Source: Apoderus coryli (taxonomy: Eukaryota > Arthropoda > Insecta > Coleoptera > Attelabidae). Taken from it: DNA of 64,000 nt. Below are positions 24,155-35,600 of the stretch, one piece after another. The position numbers were made by a program, and so were the translations under genes. Every line of letters starts with the position of its first letter. Within the stretch, counting starts at the first letter, position 1. The notes beneath the pieces are model-generated. The model worked only from the letters and a program-made list of their open reading frames with translations. It did no database searches and was not told the origin of the DNA. The stretch lies in NCBI GenBank assembly GCA_911728435.2, contig OU452198.1, forward strand, positions 42,189,902 through 42,253,901. The letters are read 5' to 3'.

Positions 24155-25535
24155 CATGTCCGTCGGAAGGGGGGGGGCAAAGACGGGGCGCTTGCCCCCC
24201 CCCCCTGGAACACGTAAATACAGGAAAATATAACATACATTACATAGATTAGATCATTAAATTATAAATGCAGATACCAGATACCTACAAAATTAAAAGG
24301 TTTTGGTGTACATAATTCTATATTTTTTGCTAATTACCTATTTTATCGTCTAAATAGTTTATGATTATTTTGATTATGAGCGAGGGAGGTGATAATCGAT
24401 ATAAGTGAGGTTTTTGGAATTGGCAACAATGCTTTTCGGTTTCGGGTATCTTTTTAACTGCAAACGTAAGGATTTACCGTCATTCACAGCAGTGTGTCAT
24501 CTGTCATCTCAGTTCATTTGCGCACACAGCACACACACAGTTGGTGATAAATTTGACATACCACTAAGAATTCCTAGACTGGGATCAAATTCAATTTATA
24601 GAGCTAATTACGAAACGAAGTCTTGCGAGGAATATTACCGTGTTTCTTTGTTTATTCCATATCTAGATTCAATTATCCGCTCAATTGAGATACGATTTTC
24701 GGAAAAAAAAGAAATTGCATTTTCTTTGTGCCTGTTTCATCCAGAGTTAACTGTAACAGAAGAGTATAGGAAATTAATAGAAAAAGTTCCTAACATAGCC
24801 AAAGTATACGATTTAGAAAATTTAGAGACTGAGAGTGAAACATGGGCTAAAATGTGGATAGAGAAAAATAAAAATGAAAATATTCAGTTAGAGTTCGCCG
24901 ATTTATTGTAAAAACATTGTGAGTTTTTCCCTAGTATCAAAAAAGCAATTGCTATTTTTTTGGCTTTACCTCCAACAACGGCCACAATTGAAAGATCGTT
25001 TAGTACCTTAAGACTTGGTTAAGGTCAACCATGAGTGAAGAAAGATTATCTGGATTATATCTACTCAACGTACACAGAGAACATGTAAATAAGAATAAAG
25101 ACGTGTTTGTTAAAAAAGTGATAGATCGATTTTCGCAAAAACGAAGGAATATTCTACTGCTATTTTCTGATTAGACTTATGTTCAATTTATGTTATAACT
25201 GAGCAGGATCAATTTATCTTAAGTTTTTTTTTTTTTAATTATATAATATTTTAAGTACTTAATATATAAATTAAACTTCAAAAGAAGTTGGATTGACTGT
25301 ATAAGTATAGGTATTCTGCCACATATTATATACATAATACTTTTAAGAATTAATAGGATATAATGGAGTTGTTACTTCTTGTCCGGCCATCGTTTGTGAA
25401 TTGTGTTTCACCCGGCATATTGCCTGTTCACGCTAGATGTCGCCAAAAACATCTCTCTGTCATAAAACTTTTGTTTTGCTTACTTAGTATTTTTCGCCTT
25501 GCCCTCCCCTAATTTAATTACTTCCGGCGCCCATG
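24155..25535 (+). mobile_element. hAT transposon with degraded transposase
   Basis: TIR-like ends CATGTCCGTCGGAAG and CTTCCGGCGCCCATG, flanked by a 7/8-matching 8-bp duplication (CTCCTCAG at 24147, CTCTTCAG at 25536). Inside, 24405-25170 encodes the C-terminal half of a ZMYM1/DUF4371-type hAT transposase. It reads through a stop and frameshift into LPPTTATIERSFSTLR and LSGLYLLNVHR, the hAT dimerisation region. The N-terminal zinc finger and first catalytic residue are missing. Located between the divergent FAR-B and DNAI7 genes. Confidence 0.85.
25378..25436. repeat. Fragment of a hairpin MITE
   Basis: Reverse complement of 58680-58735: CATCGTTTGTGAATT and GTGTTTCACCCGGCATATTG match the arm at 58687-58720. 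Lies inside the hAT element at 24155. Confidence 0.6.
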
Positions 25536-25639
25536 CTCTTCAGTTTTTACCAAAGTGAAAACAAAATATAATATATATCTAGATAAGATTACAACAAAAA
25601 TGTAACACGCAAGAACCACAAATCATCAATAAAATCTAA

Positions 25640-26511
25640 ACAGTGTAAGATCATTCAATTTCTCAAAGTTGCTCTCCATGATTAAACCATAAACCTCATT
25701 ACACTCCAAGTTCAGCTACATTTAATGTAGCTGCATTTAGAATATTGAGTTTTATTGTTTAAACGCACCAGAAATCACACTAAGCTTAGACCTGTACTTT
25801 CAAATGTTTTGAAAATATTTAAGGAATACTGCAGAAACAACTACGCAGACTGTTGTATTTGGTAAATGTCTTGAAGTTGAATTTGTTTGCAAAAGTCTCA
25901 GAAAAATAAACAATCTAATCAATTGCAATAATTCGAGAACCGTCGAACTTTTATGTGAGAACCGTCCAAATAGTTTTTTTTTTGTTAGTTTCATAATAAT
26001 TTTTATCTTGTCTAAACTTAGTAGAAACAGATTCAGTTTCTCAGGTTTCTGATGCAAAAGTTATGTCACATGTTGTCATTTTGTACAATAGTTTACGAAA
26101 AATGAACCATTCTGAGTCAATTTCTCAGTTAACTGTGAAACGAATTTGTAAAAGGAACGTGGATGACAGACAGTTGACTGAAATTTGCCGATATTTTGCG
26201 TAGGAGGATAACGCCTATTATGATCATAGGTCCTACCTACTCAGATCGCCAGGGCTGCAATTTCTACAAAACGAACGCAAAATGTCAAAATGGCCATTTG
26301 CTATGAAACATTTTGAGATTTAATTACTCACATAACTGTCAATAAAAATTTTAAAAGGAACGTGCGTGACAGTCTGGAGAGTTAAAATTGCTCTGTAGAA
26401 ATACCAACACTGACATTTCAATCATTCACCCAAAAAAGAATACTAATTTTGACTCTTCACATTGTCAAAATATTTTTTTGTTAATATTTGAATCAATTTT
26501 GTAATCCAAAT
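25640..26511. promoter_or_regulatory. DNAI7 upstream region
   Basis: AT-rich. A diverged direct repeat, AAAAGGAACGTG(G/C)(A/G)TGACAG with flanks, occurs at about 26114-26190 and 26310-26390. No TATA box or convincing RFX X-box is seen. The ATG at 26512 is preceded by CAAAT and opens the only frame that continues into the gene. Confidence 0.35.
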
Positions 26512-26676
26512 ATGGGTAAGAAGAAGCAAAAAACTACAACAGAGATAGAAACCATTGTAGAAGAAGAAAAACCTGAAGTAGCTAAACAAGCAGATGCTGC
26601 TGATGAAGCTCAAGAAGTACAAGAGACCAAAGAGGATAATGTGGAAGTAGTTTCATCACAAACTGAAATACCGAAG
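26512..26676 (+). CDS. DNAI7: DNAI7 exon 1 (start; lysine-rich/acidic module)
   Basis: Encodes MGKKKQKTTTEIETIVEEEK, then an acidic stretch ending TEIPK, with donor AAG|GTATGC in phase 0. The open frame extends 24 nt upstream only through a TTG, so ATG 26512 is taken as the start. Lysine-rich beginning, EAQEVQE-type middle and PK end recur in exons 2-5. Confidence 0.85.
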
Positions 26677-29600
26677 GTATGCTCATCGGAAGATGTTCAA
26701 AATTAAAAATATGCATACTAAAAAAACTGTTGGTATGTTACTTTGCCTGGCAAATTTCACAATAAGCCCATGAGGCTGAAGTGAAACAGGGACTCATGTC
26801 GAACGGACCCTTACAAAAAAAAAACAACGTAGTCCTCTTGTTGAAGACGATAGAAAACACTAATAGCAACAGTCAAAATCGGTTAACTAGTTTTTGAGAA
26901 ATGAACAAAAAAGTTAATTTGACCACTAAAATTGGACACCCTGTATATCGATAACGAAGCATTATTTGCGGACATGGGTTCAATGTCAAAAAATGCTTAA
27001 ATTACTTTCAGGAATTTCCTGTTTTCATTTGTTGCAACCGTAATGAATCACCCGGTATATCTCGCTGTACAGGGTGTCCCGATTTTGTTGTTATTGCAGA
27101 GTAGCTCCGTTATTGTGAAAGTTGGCGAGATGCGGTTTTCGCGACACGCTGCTAATTTTTTGTGAAACTCACGTTGCCCTAATCATATTTTCTCAAATAT
27201 TCAAACAATTCAGAAAGGCATAAAGACAATGATAATTTTAGTAAATCATCAGCGTTAAGATGGCCAAGCTATATACAGTAATATGTTATATGGTTTTACT
27301 AGGTATAACACAACATTTTTTTTGTGTTGTATCAATATACAGTGTGTCCCAAATTTGGCTTACATGCATTGCTATATTGGAAACGGTTGGAGCTACAAGG
27401 TCGGTTAGATTAGGAAAGTTTTAGAGCATTTTATTACAATTTAAAATCTGCCTTAAGATTTGCATTATCTTTTGTGGTATTTGAGATCATGAAGGAAAAC
27501 TAAATACTGCATTTTAAATTTTTGCCTGAGGCTTGTAACCGACTGGCAGTATGGTTTTATGGTTAATATATTATTAGGGCACTTTTATTAGAAGAATTTA
27601 ATGAAGGTTAAAATAATTCTCTAGCTTCATTTATTTTCGAGATAGTTACATAAACTTTATATTTTCTTATGGACGCCATCTTGTTTTTGTGTATTTTTGA
27701 AAAGCGTTTTGCAAGAGCTTTTCATTGATGCATTAGCTTAGCTTAGTGTTTTATTTAAGTTCTTCAATGCGAAGTTATTGTTTTTTACACACAGTTACAA
27801 ACATCTCCTTATACTGTAATCAAGATCACAACAAATGCAATGCAATGAAAATTACGGCACATGTCTTCCTCCATTCTCCATAGATTTTTCGCACTTATCT
27901 AACACCTACGCGTATTTCTTCTTAATGTTTTCCCCTGTCTTCCATTTTCTGTGGATTTTCAGTCGGAGAAAATTCATAAACCTCATTTTTGACGTAACCC
28001 CATAAATAAAAATCGAAAGGTGTAATGTGTGGACCTCGCCGGCAAAGCAAAGGGGCCATTATTCGAAATCATGTTTCCACCAAAAGTATTTCTGAGGACC
28101 TCCATGATCACCTACTGATACTGTGGAGCCATCTTGTTGGAATCATGTACTGTGTAGTTCATTTCGTAATGGATAGCAGAATTTGTTCTTACAAGAGATG
28201 CAAATATCTATTTCTAGATTATTCTTGAAAGTTTTCTTGAACCTTATTATTTCTCTCTTCTTTCTGTTGGTTTCTTTAGCTAGAATATCAGTGGATTCAA
28301 AATTAAAATCGTGGTTATGTTCTTCGATATGTTTTTTTAAGGCAGTATTTCCACTATTAGGATTTCTGTGGCAGTTTAACCTTTTTTACAAGATGTTATT
28401 TTGTTTGTCCTATACAGGGTGTCCTACGGTGGCAACCCATTAGATTATATCAAAAACTACTTCGAATTGAATTTTGAAAATTTCAGTGTCTATATTGTCA
28501 AATATGCTCTACTCAAATAATATAATGGCAACGGCATAGCACTTCCGGTTATACCGGAAGTTGATAGCAACTTTGTTATTTTAAATTGAACACCCTATAT
28601 ATTATTATATTTTTGGATTCTAAATAAGATTTAAGACATATTTCATGTATCATGTCATATACCTAACGTCAGTCATTTTTGACTTATATCAAGATTTATG
28701 TCAAAATTGACAGCTTAGGGCTCCATAAGAATTCCGTTTTTTCCTTGTAAATCAGTATTTAATAATTATTTTGCAGGTATTTTCTTATCAGGTGGGATCT
28801 TCTTTTTCGAATTGACAAGACATTTTCTAATTAGTTTATACAGGGTGGTCAAAAAATTATATTGAAAACGGTTCAAGAAAAACAGTTGAAAGTGAATTTT
28901 TTCAAATGGAATGGGTATATTATTATTATTTTATCTTCCTTAGCATTAAAAAATAATGCAATTTTGTAATAGGTTATCATTTTCTAAAATGCATAGTTTT
29001 CGAAATATCGTCATTTTAAATTTTTTTCTGCAGCGCCTACCGTTGTCTCTCTGGAAACTAGCTAATTAATTTAGTTAGCCATGAAAATAATGACGTTTCT
29101 CTGAATTAGCATAAACGTCAAACTAAATATGAAATTAGTTGTTGCTATCTAACCAGTCGTTATTTATCAATATTTGTGACCATTATATTTTACAATAATT
29201 ATTACAAAATGGAAAATATTTATTCATATGCTGATATTGTAAATGTATTATTAATCCATGGAGAATGTAACAAAGTGATTAATAGAACCTGTAGAGTATT
29301 TAACGAGAGAAACCCGCATTTGCTAACAATGACTAGAGAAAAATTAAGAAGAATTTCGAGAAATCAAATACGGTGGGGGCAGTGTCATGCAAATCGACTA
29401 CTACAAAAACCTGTAACTACAAATGAGGATAATGTGGTAAATGTTTTGGCATATTTTAATACATATCCTGAATCATCAGTGCGTGCGTGCGTGAACAAGA
29501 TCTAGGAATTTCAAAATCCTCTGTCCAAAAAATATTTTAAAGCAGTGGTTTACATCCATTTAAATTCAAATTGTGCTCTGGAAGCAGGTGATGCCGAACG

Positions 29601-32600
29601 ACGTGTACGGTTCTGCGAAACCATTTTAACACGAACGCAAGAAGATCCTGGGTTTCTGCAAAAAGTGATTTGGACAGATGAGTCGAAATTTTCGAGAGAT
29701 GGAATCGTTAATAGACAAAATAATCATTTTTGGGCTTCTGAGAATCCGCACGCTATTCGTGAACAAAATTTTCAAAATAAACTTAGTTTGAACGTTTTTT
29801 ATATGGTGAAGGACACACATGTTGAATATTTTATTTACGAGCATAATTTAAATACGGAAGGTTATCTTTATATTTTGCAAAATGTTGTGGCGCATTTTTT
29901 GGATAATCTATCATTAAATGAATTAAGAAGTTGTTGGTACCAGTTACATGGAGCACCACGTCACTGTGGAAATAGAATCACACAACAGCTTAATGAAATG
30001 TTTGAAGATCGATGGATCAGACGTTTAGGGCCTTGGGATTGGCCAGCGAGTTCTCCAGATCTATCACCGCTGAATTTTTATGTTTGGGGTGCAATTAAAC
30101 AAAAGGTGTATTCCACCCCAATTAATTCAACAGAAGAATTACTAGGACGCATCCCAACTTCATTCGAAGAAATTTATAATATCAATAAGTATTTTTCATT
30201 TTTATTAATTTGACGTTTAGTTTGACGTTAAAATGACAATAATTTCATGGCTAACTAAATTAATTAGCTAGCTTCCAGAGAGACAACGGTAGGCGCTGCA
30301 GAAAAATTTAAAATGACGATATTTCGAAAACTATGCATTTTAGAAAATGATAACCTATTACAAAATTGCATTATTTTTGAATGCTAAGGAAGATAAAATA
30401 ATAATAACATACCCATTCCATTTGAAAAAATTGACTTTCAACTGTTTTTCTTGAACCGTTTTCAATATAATTTTTTGACCACCCTGTATAAACTAATCAG
30501 AAAATGTCTTGTCAATTCGAAAAAGAAGATCCCACCTGATAAGAAAATACCTGCAAAATTATTATTAAATACTGATTTACAAGGAAAAAACAGAATTCTT
30601 ATGGAGCCCTAAGCTGTCAATTTTGACATAAATCTTGATATAAGTCAAAAACGACTGACGTTAGGTATAGGACATGATACATGAAATATGTCTGAAATCT
30701 TATTTAAAATCCAAAAATGTAATAATATATAGGGTGTTCTATTTAAAATAACAAAGTTGCCATCAACTTCCGGTATAACCGGAAGTGCTATGCCGTTGCT
30801 ATTAAATTATTTGAGTAGAGCATATTTGACAATATGGACACTGAAATTTTCAAAATTCAATTCGAAGTAGTTTTTGAAATAATCTAATGCCATCGCAATT
30901 TTTACATGGTATTGGGTATACCACATGGGTGTTGTTCATTTTTGGGATTTTAGTTTTGAGTTTGGTGTAAATTTGTGTTTTTAAATTGTTATTATTTTTG
31001 TGACAAACCTCGATGTCGTATTTTCTTAACTTTCTTTCGATGTTTTCTGAGAGATCCCTAACATATGGTAGTGATGTATACCGTTTTGATTGATCAGATT
31101 GGTTTTTCTTGGTATTGATATCATTATAAAACTTGTGTATTTGTTTCTTAAAAATTTTATCTATTAGGATTTTCGAGTAGTTGTTTTTTAATAGTGCATT
31201 TTTTGCTTTTGTAATAGAGTCTTTTCGATATTCCGGGTCCGTTAGCTTGATAGCTCTATCAGCGAGTCCAATAACTACACTTTTTTTATGGCTAAGAGGA
31301 TGACTAGAATTATAATGTGTATATCGTTGAGACCAAGTTGGTTTCGTGTACCATTTTGTTCTGATCTTATATTATCTCAAATGGTATCCAGAAAATTCCT
31401 ATTTCCAGACAGATTTTCTTTGAAAATAAATGACCCAATCAAACTGTTGCCTAAAACACAAAAATAAATGTTTTATTTATTTGTGAGGACTAAATAGAAC
31501 ATAAATTACCTTTCATCCCACACCACACATTAAAGCCGAATTTTCTTTGCAAACGTCTTTCTTCTACATGATGTGAATTTTCTGAATTCCAGGTATGACT
31601 GTTATGTTATGTGTTTGAATATTCTGCAATTCGTAAATCGGTTTCATCGGCCAAATAACTTTAGATTGAAAATTGACATTTATTTATAAACCATTCACTA
31701 AACGTGATGCGTCTATTAAAATCATTTAATTGAAGACCTTGCAGAAAATTATTTTAACCTCCATTAAATTCTTCTAATAAAAGTGCCCTAATAATGTATG
31801 AACTATAAAACTATACCACTCATTTACAAGCCTCAGGCAAAAATTAAAAATGCAGAATTTTGGTTTTTCCTCATTACCTCAAATACTATAAAAGATATTG
31901 CAAATCTTAAAGCAGATTTTAATTTATAATAAAATTCTCTAAAACTTTCCTAATTTAACCGACCTTGTAGCTCTAACCGTTTCCAAGATAGCCATGCATG
32001 TAAGCCAAATTTGAGACACACTGTATGTTTCTTTCTAACTAAAAAAGGAACCCTCAGATGGAGTTCTCAAAGTTAATTTTATATTTTTATATGTTGTTAC
32101 TTTAAAATTACCAAGATAAATGAAGACGAGGTAAACCCAGAAACAGATAAAGTACCAGAAACAGATAATGTACCAGTAACAGATGTTAATGTTGAAGAAT
32201 CTCAAGAAATACAAGAACCTATACCTACAGAAGATTCTCCACCTCCGAAGGTAAATGAAAAACTTTCATCATAAATGTCATTATTTGTGAAGTACTTTCC
32301 TCTCAATTATTATGTATTCATTAGATATGTTTCATGTAATTTGCTCATGCTATAGATTAGGGACTACAATCAAAAACATTGCCTAGGAAAGAATTCCAAC
32401 CTATTGCAGGTCAGGGATGTTTAAAAATCGGTATTGATGTATCAAGAAGCCCCATTTTATTTTACTATTTCTATACATATAGGAGTAAATATGTAAAAAT
32501 CCAGGCGTACTTACAAAATTACTAACTTTATCTAAACAGAGGATTTTCTCTAGATTAACAGAGCCTCTATTAGCAAATATTGACGAATTCGCTTTGTACG

Positions 32601-35600
32601 ACTTTGATCTATACATATTGTCGGTTTCTCTGCAGTTGTTATTGCAATTACTTACATATGTCCCCTGGTGGACTGTTCACTAATGCCAGAGAACAACTAA
32701 GGAGAGAATATAATCTCTGTCTTGCCGCCTTTGATCTCATTCAGCCTGTGGGCGCCATGTTGAAAGAGTCGAAAACAGGGCCGTATTTAAATTTTGTTGA
32801 AATAATCTTGCAGGTCGGAATTCCATTTCAAAAATAAGGCAATATACCACATAACTATAAAAATACAATACAATAAGTTAATCTAAACAAAACTTACATT
32901 GCTTGATCTTTTGGAAACGTGAAAAACGATAAGTTACAGTTATAACTCTTGTTCGCACAGCCTTTCGCTGAACACACTACGTCACACTTAGGTTTATTCA
33001 ATTCAAACGATAAGAACGTAAATTTCGCATTCACGCAATATCTCACTTGCAATCGAATATCTCAGATTAACGCTGCCACTGAATATCCGGTCGCTCGCAA
33101 CGCTAAACTAGACTAAATTGCGTGTGGCGCCTCTGTCTAAACTCAGTACGTCATCGAATCCCTCTGCGCGAATGAGGTGGGCAAACTAGCCGCGCCCACC
33201 AGAGTTTATATTCTCTCCCTTAGTTGTTCTCTGGTTATACTCTGGCTTAAACTATATATTGTATAGTCAGGTATGGAATATATTTCGTAAAATAAAAATT
33301 TGACAGAAAAAACAAAAAACGAAAACAAAAAAAGGAGTTGCGAAAGGGGAACAACCGAAAGCTTCATTACAAACGGATACCGCTGAAGAATCACAAGACA
33401 ATCAAGAGCCAACTTCAGACACTAATGTAGAGCTTTCATCAAAACGGGAAGAATCGAAGGTAAAAAAATGTGACGTTAATAATTTATTTAACACCATCAA
33501 CATGAGCATTTTTTCGGCTGGTTGTTATCCACAGGATTGTCAGTCTCGCGATGTTTCGTTTCGGTAGAGAATTCGACACCTTACACGACTCGGTTCTTAC
33601 AATATGTCAGTGGCGGCTTTAGGATTTGAACTTGGGGGGGCGCATCCCCAAAGGTCAAGTCTTAAGCTATATTGAATATGCTTGTAAAAAAATTGTAAAT
33701 TTTCACGTATGCGGATAAGACTTTATAAAATATGTTACTGATCGGGCATGACGAGGAACATGGAGATAAAATTTAAAGGAAATACGTCTATTAACTTTTT
33801 ATAGGTATATTAAAAGAAACTAAACAATTCTAAATTTGAAACAAAAAAAAATAAACAAAACTGAAACAACTCGTAGATCACACAAAAACAAAATACATAA
33901 AACAAAAATAAAATAAAAACATAGACATGAGTATTCATACGAAAAAAATTATAACATCCAAAAGTGTGAATTTTTATTATTCTAACCAACAAACCAAGTC
34001 CGAAATGAATAAAAACCAAACACCGAACATCAAGGAAAAATGAAGCCGAAAAGGACAAAGACACCGACTCCTAGAAATCCGCATTATAGACCAAGAGCGA
34101 AGAACAGTCCTGTTAAATATTATAGACCGGGTGCTCGATTAAAACATATTTATGCAGTTAATCTAAAATAATTTATATGGCGCCCCAACCTTAAAGCCGC
34201 CACTGCAGTATGTTAAACTGACGCTGCACATCAACCATTCTAATTATTATTTGTGATTTATAATTTCTTAGTAAAATCTTCATATTGTTCTATTGTAATC
34301 AATTTTGATTGAATATTTTATTTTTCTAAAAAAATTGCTAAGAAAAAACAAAAATCCAAGTCGAAAAAAGCAAAAGAAATTAAAAAGGATGCACCGGAAG
34401 CAGTGACAGAATCAGAAACCGCTGATGAGGCTGAAGATAATCAAGAGCCAGGTGAACCTGAAGTACCAAAGGTATGCGTATAAAAAATAAACTTCTTTAT
34501 TGTTTAGTGTTTATTTAGACTTCTTATTGTGTTTAGTGTTTATTTAGACTTCTTATGATTATAATTTACTCATCATCATCAATTCTGCTCTTCAAAATAG
34601 AAGGTGGGCCAAAAGAAGCCATCCGATGTTGTTTGGCTCTCTTTTTTTTTTTCTAAATGAAAAATTTCGATTCTGTTTCTTGATTATGTTTATTTGAACC
34701 TTTACAATTTGATTGGTCAAGTCGATAAGATTATATCGGCCAAATGGGCGCCGTCACAATTGATTGCCATACGGGCGAAAGATTCTCGCACTCGTGTCGA
34801 ATTTTGTCCTTGAGGGCTTCCAGAGTCTCGGGTTTGTTCACGTAAACACGGGACTTCAAAAAAAGTCTGGAACGCTTTAATCGGGCGATCTTGCGGGCCA
34901 GTGCAAATCACCAAAACGAGAGATGAGGCGACCCGGGAACGCTGCCTTCAGAGTATCGGTTGTGGCTCGCGCAGTGTGTGCCGTTGCTCCGTCTTGTTGG
35001 AACCACATGTCACTCAGTCCTAATTCGTCCAATTGCTGCAGAAAAAACTCGGTGAATAAGGCTCTCCAGCGCACCGTCCACTGTTGTCGTTTGGCCAGCG
35101 GCATTCTCAAAAAAAAAATGGCCCGATGACTTCTCCAGGGTGAACAGCGCAGCATGCAGTCACCTTGAGCAGGTGTAATGGCTCCTCGTACATCACTCGT
35201 GGATTTTCAGTGCCCCAGAAGCGATAGTTTTGCTTGTTCACGTACCCGCTGAGGTGGAAATGAGCCTCATCGCTCATTATGATTTTGGTCGAGAAATCGT
35301 CCACTTCTTCCTCGAGATTGAGGATGGCTTGGGCGTAGGTTACGCCCGTTTGACGGTCGGCAGGCAGCAGCTGATACACGGACTGGACTTTGTACGGGAA
35401 CATGCGCAGGTCTTTGATCAAAATTCGCCTCAGGGACGTCCGGCTGATGGCTAATTGCGTGGCACGGCGTTTGCTCGATGTTTCCGGCGACAGCTCGACA
35501 TTCTCGGCAACAGCGGCGATATTCTCGGCAGAACAGGCGCTCCGGAGCCGGCCACTCTTGGCAACGTCTTGTGTGATCCCATACTCTTCAAAAAAACACT

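Larger units (their letters stand above)
28415..30889. mobile_element. Palindromic mariner-type element with telescoped TIRs
   Basis: The left end CAGGGTGTCCTACGGTGGCA lies next to TA. Arms of about 425 bp invert at 30487-30889. The outermost roughly 30 bp of the right end are missing. Arms carry the CTTCCGGTTATACCGGAAG palindrome. A second, inner TIR pair (CAGGGTGGTCAAAAAATTAT at 28841, complement ending 30486) follows inside. The same outer-plus-inner arrangement is seen at 43445-43860. Confidence 0.85.
28180..31378 (-). mobile_element. Penelope-like element fragment, split by insertion
   Basis: Minus-strand 31375-30890 reads YTKPTWSQRYTHYNSSHP, SHKKSVVIGLADRAIKLTDP, SLPYVRDLSENIERKLRKY and THVVYPIPCKNCDG. 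Then 28410-28185 resumes GQTK, ALKKHIEEHNHDFNFESTD and RKKREIIRF. This is the C-terminal reverse transcriptase and GIY-YIG endonuclease of Penelope-like elements. The 2.5-kb palindromic transposon sits exactly where the GIY-YIG motif should be. Confidence 0.85.
27340..32023 (-). mobile_element. Outer TIR transposon of a four-level nest
   Basis: Ends CAGTGTGTCCCAAATTTGGC and complement, with TA on both sides, and inverted arms of about 290 bp (27340-27625, 31735-32023). The minus strand holds pieces of a mariner-like transposase. FNRRITFSEW, ADETDLRIAEYSN and KFGFNVWCGMKG lie at 31500-31720. FQQDGS is near 28115 and FDFYLWGYVKNEVYEFSP near 27960-28010. The two parts are separated by a Penelope fragment with its own insertion. 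Located in DNAI7 intron 1. Confidence 0.85.

Noticed and set aside
26050..26511. RFX X-box in the DNAI7 promoter
   Set aside because: Looked for GTTNCC(N)1-3GGNAAC-like sites, as expected for ciliary genes, and found none that was convincing.
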